From Halovenus marina (GTDB lineage Archaea; Halobacteriota; Halobacteria; Halobacteriales; Haloarculaceae): a stretch of DNA of 64,000 nt. Numbering within the stretch: the first letter of the stretch is position 1; every line of letters starts with the position of its first letter. Of the stretch, positions 25,697-33,049 are shown piece after piece. The DNA lies in NCBI RefSeq assembly GCF_051414115.1, contig NZ_JBLKNZ010000001.1:806001-870000 (forward strand), given 5' to 3'. A program made the translations under genes and the position numbers. Under the pieces are notes generated by a model. That model ran no database searches, had not been told where the DNA came from, and saw only the letters and a list, made by a program, of their open reading frames with translations.

Positions 25697-26737
25697 ATGG
25701 ATATCTCGGAGCGGACACGTCTTGCGAGCAGATACACTGAGGAGGTCGTGACGGAGGAGGAACTCGGGGAGTGCCTCGCCGAGGAGTCGCCGACGGCGTA
25801 CATCGGCTACGCACCGACCGGCGAGATGCACATCGGTCACTTCACGACGATGCGAAAGCTCGCTGACTTTCTTGCGGCGGATATCGACGTGACGGTGCTG
25901 ATCGCGGATCTTCACGCGCATCTCGACGACGAGAAAAGCCCGGTGGAGTTGCTCGATGCCCGCTCGGCCTACTACGAGACCGCAATCGAGGGGATGATCG
26001 AGGCCGCTGGCGCTGACCCCGAGGAGATCACATTCGTTCGCGGCCGGGAGTTCCAACTCGATTCGGAGTACACCTTCGAGCTCTACCGGATGGCCGCCGA
26101 GACGACGCTCTCGCGGGCCCAGCGCGCGGCAAGCGAGGTCGTCAGGGAAAGCGAGAGCCCGAAATTGGGCGGGTTGCTCTACCCACTCATGCAGGCGCTC
26201 GACGTGCGCGCGCTCGAAGCCGACATCGCCTACGGCGGGATCGACCAGCGCGGGATCTACATGCTCGCCAGAGAGATTCTCGAAGACCACGACTGGCACG
26301 CGCCGGTCTGTGTCTTTGCGCCGCTTCTGTCGGGGCTTTCCGGCGGGAAGATGAGCGCATCCGAAGCTGGCTCGAAGGTCAATCTCACGGACTCGCCCGC
26401 GGAAATCGAGACCAAACTAGAGGGTGCGTACTGTCCGATGGGCGAACGCGAGGACAACGGCGTGCTGGAGTATCTCGAATACCTCGTCTTTCCGATCCTC
26501 GACGAACGCGGTGAGGACTTCGTCGTCGAACGACCCGAGGAGTACGGCGGCGACCTGACTTACGAGACCTACGACGAACTGGAGGCGGACTTCCTCGACG
26601 AGGAACTGCACCCGGCCGACCTGAAGCCCGCTGCCGCCGCCGCCATCTCGGCTGTCATCGACCCCGTCCGGGAGCGATTGCACGACAATCCCGAGTTACT
26701 CGCCGCGGCCTATCCCGACTCCTACGGTGACGACTGA
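25697..26737 (+). CDS. tyrS: Tyrosine--tRNA ligase
   Basis: A 346-residue class I aminoacyl-tRNA synthetase of the short archaeal type. The ATP-binding HIGH motif is in GYAPTGEMHIGHF (about residues 36-48), the tyrosine-binding region in YGGIDQRGIYMLAREIL, and the KMSKS loop is GGKMSASEAGSKV near residue 223. The start at 25697 is chosen because it is correctly placed after a TATA box and removes a non-conserved leader. Its stop touches the start of the next gene, a tRNA methyltransferase, so both are probably one transcript. Confidence 0.95.
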   Translation: MDISERTRLASRYTEEVVTEEELGECLAEESPTAYIGYAPTGEMHIGHFTTMRKLADFLAADIDVTVLIADLHAHLDDEKSPVELLDARSAYYETAIEGMIEAAGADPEEITFVRGREFQLDSEYTFELYRMAAETTLSRAQRAASEVVRESESPKLGGLLYPLMQALDVRALEADIAYGGIDQRGIYMLAREILEDHDWHAPVCVFAPLLSGLSGGKMSASEAGSKVNLTDSPAEIETKLEGAYCPMGEREDNGVLEYLEYLVFPILDERGEDFVVERPEEYGGDLTYETYDELEADFLDEELHPADLKPAAAAAISAVIDPVRERLHDNPELLAAAYPDSYGDD

Positions 26738-27454
26738 GTGACTGACGAGCGCGCTGACTCTCCGGACGCGTCGCCCGAGACGCTCGCGGACGCTCGCTCC
26801 CGCAACCGGATGCGGGCGGTGTACGACCGCATCGCCACGCACTTCTCGAAGACTCGGCAGAATCCGTGGCCCGAAGTCGAGTCCTTCCTCGACGACGCTC
26901 GCTCTCCCGATTCGGACAACGCCCCGGTCGGCCTCGACGTTGGCTGTGGAAACGGCCGACACACCGATGTCCTCTCGCGGCAGTGTGAACGGACGCTCGG
27001 GGTGGACGTGAGTCACGAACTGCTGGAGACTGCCCGCGAGCGCCAGCGCGAGGACGGCTGGCACGCAGGCCTCATTCAGGGCGAGGCCGGTTCCCTTCCC
27101 GTGAAAACGGATGCCGTCGATATCGCGCTCTACGTCGCCACGTTGCATCACTTGCCGGACCGTGAATCACGCATCGGGAGCCTTGACGAACTCGCTCGCG
27201 TGCTCACATCGGACGGGCGGGCGCTGGTGAGCGCGTGGAGTACGACGCACGACCGCTTCGGGCACTCGGAGAGCTTCGATACGACCGTCGACTGGACGCT
27301 GCCGGGCGGTGAGACGGTGCCGCGGTTCTACCACATCTACGCGCCGGACGACTTCGAGCGCGATATCGCGGCGAGTGCGCTCACGATAGAGCGGTCGTAT
27401 CAGTCGAGCGGGAACTGTTATGCGGAGGTCAGCCCCGAAAGGGAAACGCCTTAA
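26738..27454 (+). CDS. SAM-dependent methyltransferase, Trm9/ABH8-like
   Basis: A 238-residue class I methyltransferase with a GTG start directly after the tyrS stop. The SAM motif I is GLDVGCGNGRHTDVL (about residues 64-78). The preceding block VYDRIATHFSKTRQNPWPEV is the signature of eukaryotic Trm9 (yeast form: VYNEIAPHFSQTRYKPWP), which makes the methyl ester of 5-carboxymethyluridine at wobble U34 of tRNA. The motif LHHLPDRESRIGSLDELARVL is also conserved. The tRNA target in haloarchaea is an inference. The next gene is tRNA-Gly(TCC), a substrate type of Trm9 in yeast. Confidence 0.8.
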   Translation: MTDERADSPDASPETLADARSRNRMRAVYDRIATHFSKTRQNPWPEVESFLDDARSPDSDNAPVGLDVGCGNGRHTDVLSRQCERTLGVDVSHELLETARERQREDGWHAGLIQGEAGSLPVKTDAVDIALYVATLHHLPDRESRIGSLDELARVLTSDGRALVSAWSTTHDRFGHSESFDTTVDWTLPGGETVPRFYHIYAPDDFERDIAASALTIERSYQSSGNCYAEVSPERETP

Positions 27455-27459
27455 TTACC
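27451..27459 (+). promoter_or_regulatory. Probable tRNA promoter, displaced from tRNA-Gly
   Basis: TTAATTACC, preceded by a purine-rich GGAAACGCC, overlaps the stop of the methyltransferase gene. It is 28 nt from the first partial tRNA-Gly copy at 27483 and 145 nt from the true tRNA start at 27600. No comparable AT-rich element lies at the normal position before 27600. Confidence 0.55.
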
Positions 27460-27482
27460 CCTGCTGTTAGTGGAGGGTACGC

Positions 27483-27599
27483 GCGCCGGTGGTGAGCAGT
27501 TCCGACGGAACTGCGAGCCTCGGTGTGGATGCGAGTGTGCGCCGGTGGTGAGACGAACGCAGTTCGTCGAACTTCGGCGTGAACGAACGCAGTGAGTGA
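27483..27599 (+). repeat. Array of tRNA-Gly 5'-end copies with hairpins
   Basis: The first 11 bases of the tRNA (GCGCCGGTGGT) occur at 27483, at 27539 and in the tRNA itself at 27600, i.e. at 56- and 61-bp spacing. The two upstream copies agree with each other over 14 bases (GCGCCGGTGGTGAG). Each is followed by a perfect hairpin: GCAGTTCC/GGAACTGC (27496-27514, loop GAC) and GACGAAC/GTTCGTC (27552-27568, loop GCA). The rest of the 145 bp between the methyltransferase gene and the tRNA has no gene. Confidence 0.85.
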
Positions 27600-27670
27600 G
27601 CGCCGGTGGTCTAGTGGTAGGACCTGAGCCTTCCAAGCTCATGGCCCGGGTTCAAATCCCGGCCGGCGCA
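27600..27670 (+). tRNA. tRNA-Gly (anticodon TCC)
   Basis: A 71-nt cloverleaf. The acceptor stem pairs GCGCCGG with CCGGCGC and the discriminator is A. The anticodon stem TGAGC/GCTCA has loop CTTCCAA, giving anticodon TCC (codons GGA/GGG). The T arm is CCGGG/CCCGG with TTCAAAT. CCA is not encoded. A T-rich CTTTTTAC seven bases after the end is a likely terminator. Confidence 0.95.
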
Positions 27671-27700
27671 CTACCACTTTTTACTTCGTCGGGTTTCCTC

Positions 27701-27805
27701 GCGAGCCTGCGGCTCGCTGCGGGAACCACTCCTCGCAAAAACTTGGGGAAAAACGGGCTCGGCGCTCACGTCGTTCGCGCCGAGTGAACCGCGCCTGCGG
27801 CGCGG
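27701..27805. repeat. Three perfect hairpins between tRNA-Gly and nuoA
   Basis: GCGAGCC-TGC-GGCTCGC (27701-27717), CTCGGCGC/GCGCCGAG (27758-27784) and CCGCGCC-TGC-GGCGCGG (27789-27805). Two share the loop TGC. They resemble the hairpins of the tRNA arrays. The 238-bp gap holds no gene; a possible nuoA promoter (CCTTATGTA) lies near 27871-27879, about 34 nt before the ATG. Confidence 0.7.
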
Positions 27806-27908
27806 ATGCCCACTGCTGCCACCGCAGAATTGCGAAAGCGCAGCGCGAGCACCCGCCGCAACAATCAATCCTTATGTACCACCGAATCTAACCGTCCAGA
27901 CGAGCCAA

Positions 27909-28319
27909 ATGAGCGAATGGATCGCCGTCGGGGCGCTTGCCACTGTCGCGATACTCATCCCGCTGAGCATGATGTTCGTATCGTGGCTGATCCGGCCGAG
28001 CGTGCCCGAGCAAGGGAAACGTGCCACGTACGAGAGTGGTGAGATCCCGACGGGAAGCAGTCGCAACATCAAGTTCAACATCCAGTATTACATGGTTGCG
28101 CTGCTTTTCGTCGTGTTCGACGTAGAGACAGTGCTCATCCTGCCGTGGACTGTCATCTACCGCGATGCCGTCTCCGAAGTCGGACTCTTCGAGGCGCTCG
28201 CGCCCATGCTGGCATTCATTCTCATCCTGATCGTCGGGCTGGGATGGGCGTGGCGCAACGGGGCAGTCGAGTGGGTGCGGAGTCCACGGGCGACAGCAAA
28301 CCGAGTTGACCGATCATGA
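27909..28319 (+). CDS. nuoA: NADH dehydrogenase-like complex, subunit A
   Basis: A 136-residue membrane subunit with three helices. Family signatures YESGEIPTGSSRNIKFNIQYYMVALLFVVFDVETVLILPW are clear, including the acidic FDVE motif of helix 2. It opens the nuoA-B-CD-H-I operon and overlaps nuoB by 4 bp. The peripheral and quinone-binding subunits are here, 16 kb away from the antiporter-like subunits at 5.7-11.7 kb. Confidence 0.94.
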   Translation: MSEWIAVGALATVAILIPLSMMFVSWLIRPSVPEQGKRATYESGEIPTGSSRNIKFNIQYYMVALLFVVFDVETVLILPWTVIYRDAVSEVGLFEALAPMLAFILILIVGLGWAWRNGAVEWVRSPRATANRVDRS

Positions 28320-29011
28320 GCAACGACCAGTTACACGACACGCTCGAACAGGCACAGTCGACACAGGAGGCACGAATGGGGGAGGGCGTCGACGAGCGCC
28401 TCAACTCGAAGCTCCGGGAGGCGTTCGGGAACACGCCCTTCATTCTCACCAAGTTCGACAAGTTCATGAACTGGGTTCGCGGGAACTCGATGTTTATGCT
28501 CCTGTTTGGGATCGCCTGTTGCAGCATCGAGATGATGCACACCTACGCGACGAAACACGACCTCGACCGCTTCGGGGCGGGCGTCCCTCGCGCCTCGCCG
28601 CGCCAGGCCGACGTCATCATCGTCCCCGGAACAATCGTCTCGAAGTTCGGGCCGCGGATGAAGCGCGTCTACGACCAGATGCCCGAACCCAAGTTCGTCG
28701 TCTCGATGGGGTCGTGTACGATCTCCGGCGGGCCGTTCCAGGAGGGGTACAACGTGATCAAGGGCGTCGAGCAGATCATACCCGTCGATATCCACGTTCC
28801 GGGCTGTCCACCACGGCCGGAGGCGCTAGTCTACGGCGTCTTGAAGCTTCAAGAGCAGATCCGTCACGGCGAGAGCGCACCGGTGACGGTCAAGCCCTAC
28901 GAACTGCAAGAGTTCGGTGACCTGGAGGGTGACGAACTGGTACAGAAACTCGCAAGCGAAATCGACGAGGACGACCTCGTAATGCGGTACAACTGGGCCG
29001 AGTCAGCATGA
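28316..29011 (+). CDS. nuoB: NADH dehydrogenase-like complex, subunit B
   Basis: A 231-residue subunit that holds the terminal iron-sulfur cluster N2, which passes electrons to quinone. The cluster cysteines are visible in GIACCSIEMM (tandem pair), SMGSCTISGGPF and VPGCPPRPEAL. An acidic N-terminal extension of about 60 residues precedes the conserved core. It overlaps both nuoA and nuoCD by 4 bp. Confidence 0.95.
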   Translation: MSNDQLHDTLEQAQSTQEARMGEGVDERLNSKLREAFGNTPFILTKFDKFMNWVRGNSMFMLLFGIACCSIEMMHTYATKHDLDRFGAGVPRASPRQADVIIVPGTIVSKFGPRMKRVYDQMPEPKFVVSMGSCTISGGPFQEGYNVIKGVEQIIPVDIHVPGCPPRPEALVYGVLKLQEQIRHGESAPVTVKPYELQEFGDLEGDELVQKLASEIDEDDLVMRYNWAESA

Positions 29012-30687
29012 GCCTCGAACAACCCACACCGGATCTCGACGTCGGCGAACAACCGGACGGCACCGTCGACTACGACGAACTGGCGGACCTGCTGGGCGAG
29101 TCCGTACTCGACCGGGAACAGCATATCAACGCCGAAGGATTCGTCATCCGGCCAGACGAAGTCGAAAGCGTTCTCCAGACGCTGAAAGAGCAGGCCGGAT
29201 TCGACCACTGCTCCTGTGTGACCGGCCAGGAGTACCAGGACCGCTACGAGTCGATCTATCATCTCCGGAAGTACGCTGACCCGACGCAGGAACTCTCGAT
29301 TGTCGTCCCGACGCCGCGGGACGATCCACGGAGTCAGTCCGGGTCGGGCGTGTTCGACACCGCGGAGTGGCACGAGCGAGAGGCATACGACCTGGTTGGC
29401 ATCGAGTACGAGGACCATCCGGACCTGCGCCGCATCCTCTTGCCGGAGACGTGGCAGGGCCATCCGCTCTCGCTGGATTACAACCAGGACAAGCCACAGA
29501 TCGTCTCGCTGCGCGAACACGCGAACCCGGTCGAGAAGCGAACGGACGTGCCCGACAAGCCCGACACGATGTTCGTCAACATCGGGCCACACCACCCCGC
29601 GACACACGGCGTCTTGCATCTCAAGACGACACTCGATGGTGAGCAAGTCGCTGACGTCGAACCCGACATGGGCTATCTACACCGCTGTGAGGAACAGATG
29701 TGCCAGCAGTCGACCTACCGGCACCAGATTATGCCCTACCCCGACCGGTGGGATTACATCTCTGCTGGCATCCTTAACGAGTGGGCCTATGCGCGGGCGG
29801 CCGAGACACTTGCAGATATCGAGGTGCCCGACTACGCACAGGTTATCCGGACGATGTCTGCGGAGATGTGTCGGATCGCGGCACACCTGCTCGCGATTTC
29901 GACGTTCGCGCTCGACATCTACGGGGACTTCACCGCCATCTTCATGTACGGGATCACCGACCGCGAGAAGCTCCAGAATCTGCTGGAGGACCTGACCGGT
30001 CAGCGGTTGATGTTCAACTACCTCCGACTCGGCGGTGTGGCCTGGGACCTGCCCGAACCCCGCGAGAAGTACTTCGAGAAGGTTCGTACGTTCACCGACG
30101 AGTTCCCGAGCAAGCTGGAGGAGTATCACAACCTCCTGACATCGAACGAACTCTTCCAGTCGCGGGTGATCGACACCGGAATCCTGCCCTACGAGAAGGC
30201 CAAAAGCTACGGGACCACGGGGCCGGTCGCTCGTGGGTCGGGCGTGGATTACGACCTGCGCCGGGACGACCCGTACGGCTACTACGAGGAACTCGACTGG
30301 GACGTCATCACCGACGACGGCGGGGACAACTTCTCGCGTGCGCTCGTCCGCCTCAAGGAGATGGAACAGTCGACGCGAATCATCGAGCAGTGTGTCGACC
30401 TGCTCGAAGAGTGGCCCGAGGACGACCGCGAGATTCAGGCGAACGTCCCGCGGACGCTCAAGCCGGACCCCGATACGGAGGTGTACAAGGCCGTCGAGGC
30501 GGCGAAGGGCGAACTCGGCATCTACATCCGCGCTGATGGGACGGACAAACCAGCCCGATTCAAGATCCGAAGTCCGTGCTTCTGTAACCTCCAGTCGCTG
30601 CCAGTGCTCTCGGAAGGCGAGTACGTCCCCGACATGGTCGCAGCGCTTGGCAGTCTCGACGTCGTCCTCGGGGAGGTAGACCGATGA
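29008..30687 (+). CDS. nuoCD: NADH dehydrogenase-like complex, fused subunit C/D
   Basis: A 559-residue fusion of NuoC (about residues 30-170, with HEREAYDLVGIEYEDHPDLRRILLPE) and NuoD (about 185-559, starting FVNIGPHHPATHGVLHL). The NuoD part carries the quinone-cavity histidine pair in GPHHPATHG and the C-terminal SLDVVLGEVDR end. C/D fusion is usual in haloarchaea and some bacteria. It overlaps nuoB and nuoH by 4 bp each. Confidence 0.95.
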   Translation: MSLEQPTPDLDVGEQPDGTVDYDELADLLGESVLDREQHINAEGFVIRPDEVESVLQTLKEQAGFDHCSCVTGQEYQDRYESIYHLRKYADPTQELSIVVPTPRDDPRSQSGSGVFDTAEWHEREAYDLVGIEYEDHPDLRRILLPETWQGHPLSLDYNQDKPQIVSLREHANPVEKRTDVPDKPDTMFVNIGPHHPATHGVLHLKTTLDGEQVADVEPDMGYLHRCEEQMCQQSTYRHQIMPYPDRWDYISAGILNEWAYARAAETLADIEVPDYAQVIRTMSAEMCRIAAHLLAISTFALDIYGDFTAIFMYGITDREKLQNLLEDLTGQRLMFNYLRLGGVAWDLPEPREKYFEKVRTFTDEFPSKLEEYHNLLTSNELFQSRVIDTGILPYEKAKSYGTTGPVARGSGVDYDLRRDDPYGYYEELDWDVITDDGGDNFSRALVRLKEMEQSTRIIEQCVDLLEEWPEDDREIQANVPRTLKPDPDTEVYKAVEAAKGELGIYIRADGTDKPARFKIRSPCFCNLQSLPVLSEGEYVPDMVAALGSLDVVLGEVDR

Positions 30688-31739
30688 CGCTCCCGGAGAC
30701 CATCAGCGACGCGCTCGGCCTCGAAGGCGTCATCCTCGGGCAGTTCATCGCGGCGTTTCTCGGGGCGGCCATCGTTGGCACCATCATCCTCGGCAACGCC
30801 GCACTCGCTGGGCCGTGGGCGAAACGGAAGATCACGGCGGCCTTCACTGACCGCATCTCGGTGAACAAACTCGGGCCGCTCGGCCTCGGACACATCCTTC
30901 CGGACGCCGTGCGCCTGATCTCGAAGGAACTCATCGTCCCCGAAGGGGCAGACAGACCGGCCTACGATCTCGCCCCGCTCGTCATCGCCTCCTCGGCGCT
31001 GCTTGGATTCGCGGTCATCCCGATGGGGAGTCTCGGCCCCGTCGACTTTCAGCTTGCAGACCCCGAAGTCGGGCTGGCCTTTGCCTTCGCTGTCGCGTCG
31101 ATTGCCTCGATCGGCCTCGTCATGGCTGGCTACGCCTCGAACAACAAGTACTCGTATCTCGGTGGACTCCGAGCTGTGGCGCAGAATCTCGCTTACGAGA
31201 TTCCGCTCATTCTGACTGGCATCTCGGTCGTCATCTTCTCTGAATCGCTTCGGATGTCTACGATCGTCGAGGTGCAACAGGAGACCTTGGTCGCAATCGG
31301 CCCACTTTCGATCCCTGCCTGGTTTGCCATCATCAACCCCTTCGCATTCGGGCTCTTTCTGGTCGCGAATCTGGCGGAAGTGGGTCGCAACCCATTCGAC
31401 ATCCCCGAAGCGCCGACCGAGATCGTCGCCGGGTTCCAGACCGAGTACTCGTCGGTGTATTTCGTCTTGATCTATCTCGGGGAGTTCATCCATATCTTCC
31501 TCGGTGGAGCGATCATCGCGACCATCTTCCTCGGCGGACCTGCCGGGCCCGTGTTGCCGGGGCTGGTCTGGTTTCTGATCAAGATCTGGGCCGTCTTCCT
31601 GCTCACTCAGTGGGCGCGCTCGGCGCTGCCCCGGGTTCGGATCGACCAGCTCATCGAAATCGGCTGGAAGGGGATGCTGGTACTCGCGTTTGCGAACCTG
31701 CTTTTGACCGCGACAATCGTCGGGGTGTTCGGCATATGA
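30684..31739 (+). CDS. nuoH: NADH dehydrogenase-like complex, subunit H
   Basis: A 351-residue membrane subunit with about eight helices that joins the peripheral arm and quinone cavity to the membrane arm. The conserved loop LAEVGRNPFDIPEAPTEIVAGFQTEYSS contains the charged residues of the quinone channel entrance. It ends with ATATGA, so that an 18-codon frame starts inside its stop codon. Confidence 0.95.
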   Translation: MTLPETISDALGLEGVILGQFIAAFLGAAIVGTIILGNAALAGPWAKRKITAAFTDRISVNKLGPLGLGHILPDAVRLISKELIVPEGADRPAYDLAPLVIASSALLGFAVIPMGSLGPVDFQLADPEVGLAFAFAVASIASIGLVMAGYASNNKYSYLGGLRAVAQNLAYEIPLILTGISVVIFSESLRMSTIVEVQQETLVAIGPLSIPAWFAIINPFAFGLFLVANLAEVGRNPFDIPEAPTEIVAGFQTEYSSVYFVLIYLGEFIHIFLGGAIIATIFLGGPAGPVLPGLVWFLIKIWAVFLLTQWARSALPRVRIDQLIEIGWKGMLVLAFANLLLTATIVGVFGI

Positions 31740-31792
31740 CTGGCGTGACCGACGCGCTTCGGGCGACATCCACAGGAGGTGACCACAGATGA
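31736..31792 (+). CDS. 18-residue minigene bridging nuoH and nuoI
   Basis: ATG at 31736 overlaps the nuoH stop (ATGA) and TGA at 31790-31792 overlaps the nuoI start (ATGA), giving MTGVTDALRATSTGGDHR. Four-base overlaps at both ends are the same arrangement as at all other junctions in this operon. It may be a real micropeptide, a device that keeps ribosomes moving into nuoI, or chance. The Shine-Dalgarno sequence of nuoI lies inside it. Confidence 0.35.
   Translation: MTGVTDALRATSTGGDHR
31775..31782 (+). promoter_or_regulatory. Strong Shine-Dalgarno site of nuoI
   Basis: GGAGGTGA ends 6 bases before the ATG at 31789 and is fully complementary to the 3' end of archaeal 16S rRNA. It is unusual here because most genes in the window rely on leaderless or coupled starts. 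It fixes the nuoI start. Confidence 0.8.
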
Positions 31793-32250
31793 TCGGACTA
31801 CTCAAGGGCATGGCAACGACGATGAAACACGCGCTCGACGGTGAGACGTTCACCGTCAGATATCCAAACGAGGAACCGGAGGTTTCACCACGATTCCGCG
31901 GCGTCCACAAGTTCAGCCAGGAGCGCTGTATCTGGTGTCGCCAGTGTGAGAACGTCTGTCCGAACGACACCATCCAGATCGTGATGGACGACCAGCGCAA
32001 CGGCGAACAGTACAACCTCCACATCGGCCAGTGCATCTACTGTCGGCTCTGTGAGGAGGTCTGTCCCGTCGACGCAATCCTCCTGACCCAGAACTTCGAG
32101 TTCGTCGGCGAGACCAGAGACGAACTGGCCTACAGCAAGGAGGAACTCAAAAACGTCCCGTGGTACAACGACATCGACCCGCTGGAGGCGCGCGAACCCG
32201 ACCGAAGCGCCTGGGTCGGTGAAGGAGAGGGCGAAGTCGACTACCAGTAA
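31789..32250 (+). CDS. nuoI: NADH dehydrogenase-like complex, subunit I (2x[4Fe-4S])
   Basis: A 153-residue iron-sulfur subunit. Two CxxCxxCxxxC motifs are seen: CIWCRQCENVCP (C47, C50, C53, C57) and CIYCRLCEEVCP (C82, C85, C88, C92), which bind clusters N6a and N6b. The N-terminus is an amphipathic anchor. This is the most distal electron-input subunit: no nuoE, F or G belongs to the operon, so the electron donor that docks on NuoI is not identified, as in other haloarchaea and in F420H2 or ferredoxin-linked archaeal complexes. Confidence 0.95.
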   Translation: MIGLLKGMATTMKHALDGETFTVRYPNEEPEVSPRFRGVHKFSQERCIWCRQCENVCPNDTIQIVMDDQRNGEQYNLHIGQCIYCRLCEEVCPVDAILLTQNFEFVGETRDELAYSKEELKNVPWYNDIDPLEAREPDRSAWVGEGEGEVDYQ

Positions 32251-32304
32251 CGTCGCGGCTGGTTTTGACCTGTTGTCTCTCGAAGCGCTCTATACCGACC
32301 CAAT

Positions 32305-32359
32305 CTATAAGCACTCTCTGTGAATAGCTAGCACTTGGCGCGCGGAGAGACTCTCGCGC
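32305..32359 (+). promoter_or_regulatory. Dodecin promoter and 5'-UTR stem
   Basis: CTATAAGC (32305-32312) is a good TATA box, placing the RNA start near 32335 and leaving a leader of about 40 nt. The leader contains GCGCGGAGAG facing CTCTCGCGC (about 32339-32359), a near-perfect stem. A short GGAG follows before the ATG. Confidence 0.5.
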
Positions 32360-32374
32360 TCCAGGAGTCAGACG

Positions 32375-32578
32375 ATGGTATTCAAGAAAGTCACGCTCAT
32401 CGGCACGAGTACAGAGCGATTCGAGGACGCAGTCGACGACGCGGTCGACCGCGCGGAGATGACACTGGACAACGTTCAGTGGGTCGAAGTCAAGGAGATG
32501 GGCGTCGAGATTGCAAGCGCCGAGGGCCGGGAGTATCAGGCAGAAGTCGAGGTCGCCTTCGAACTCGAGGAGCCGTAG
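32375..32578 (+). CDS. Dodecin, flavin-binding protein
   Basis: A 67-residue protein that assembles into a hollow dodecamer and stores or buffers riboflavin and related flavins. The family sequence MVFKKVTLIGTSTERFEDAV and the flavin-stacking tryptophan in NVQWVEVKEMG (near residue 36) are conserved. Full length. It is monocistronic after nuoI and convergent with the A-type iron-sulfur carrier. Confidence 0.93.
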   Translation: MVFKKVTLIGTSTERFEDAVDDAVDRAEMTLDNVQWVEVKEMGVEIASAEGREYQAEVEVAFELEEP

Positions 32579-32596
32579 TCTCGGGCGCGATTCGGA

Positions 32597-32965
32597 TCAG
32601 GTGCGGAAGCTTTCGCCACAGCCACACTCGCTGACGACGTTCGGGTTCTCGACGTGGAAGCCAGCGCCCTGCAGACCGCCCTCGTAGTCCAGCACCGACC
32701 CCTCGACGTAGTTTTTGCTCGCCGGGTCGATGAACACCCGCAGTCCGTGATGTTCGTAGACGCCGTCGTCTTCCTCCGGTTCGTGCTCGAAGCGCATCCC
32801 ATAGGAGAGGCCAGCACACCCGCCCTGCTGGACGTACAGGCGAAGGCCCGCTGTGTCGATGTCCATCTCCTTCTCCCGCAGGAGATCGAGTGCCTGCTCC
32901 GCTGCGGATTCGGTCACCGCCAGGTCTCGCTCGCCCGGGTCTGGGGACTCCTCGGTCGTGCTCAT
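32597..32965 (-). CDS. A-type iron-sulfur cluster carrier (IscA/ErpA/HesB family)
   Basis: A 122-residue cytoplasmic scaffold or carrier that delivers Fe-S clusters to apoproteins. The three conserved cysteines are in GGCAGLSYG and ECGCGESF at the C-terminus. It has an acidic 15-residue extension at the N-terminus. Likely partners in this genome are the sufCBD genes at the right end of the window and the many Fe-S subunits of Nuo and formate dehydrogenase. Confidence 0.92.
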   Translation of the reverse strand: MSTTEESPDPGERDLAVTESAAEQALDLLREKEMDIDTAGLRLYVQQGGCAGLSYGMRFEHEPEEDDGVYEHHGLRVFIDPASKNYVEGSVLDYEGGLQGAGFHVENPNVVSECGCGESFRT

Positions 32966-33049
32966 ACTGTTCCGATAGTACGCCCGTCCTGTTAACCCTG
33001 ACGGGCCACCCGCAGGCTGTCACGAGACTCTCAGTTCGATTCGAGTAAT

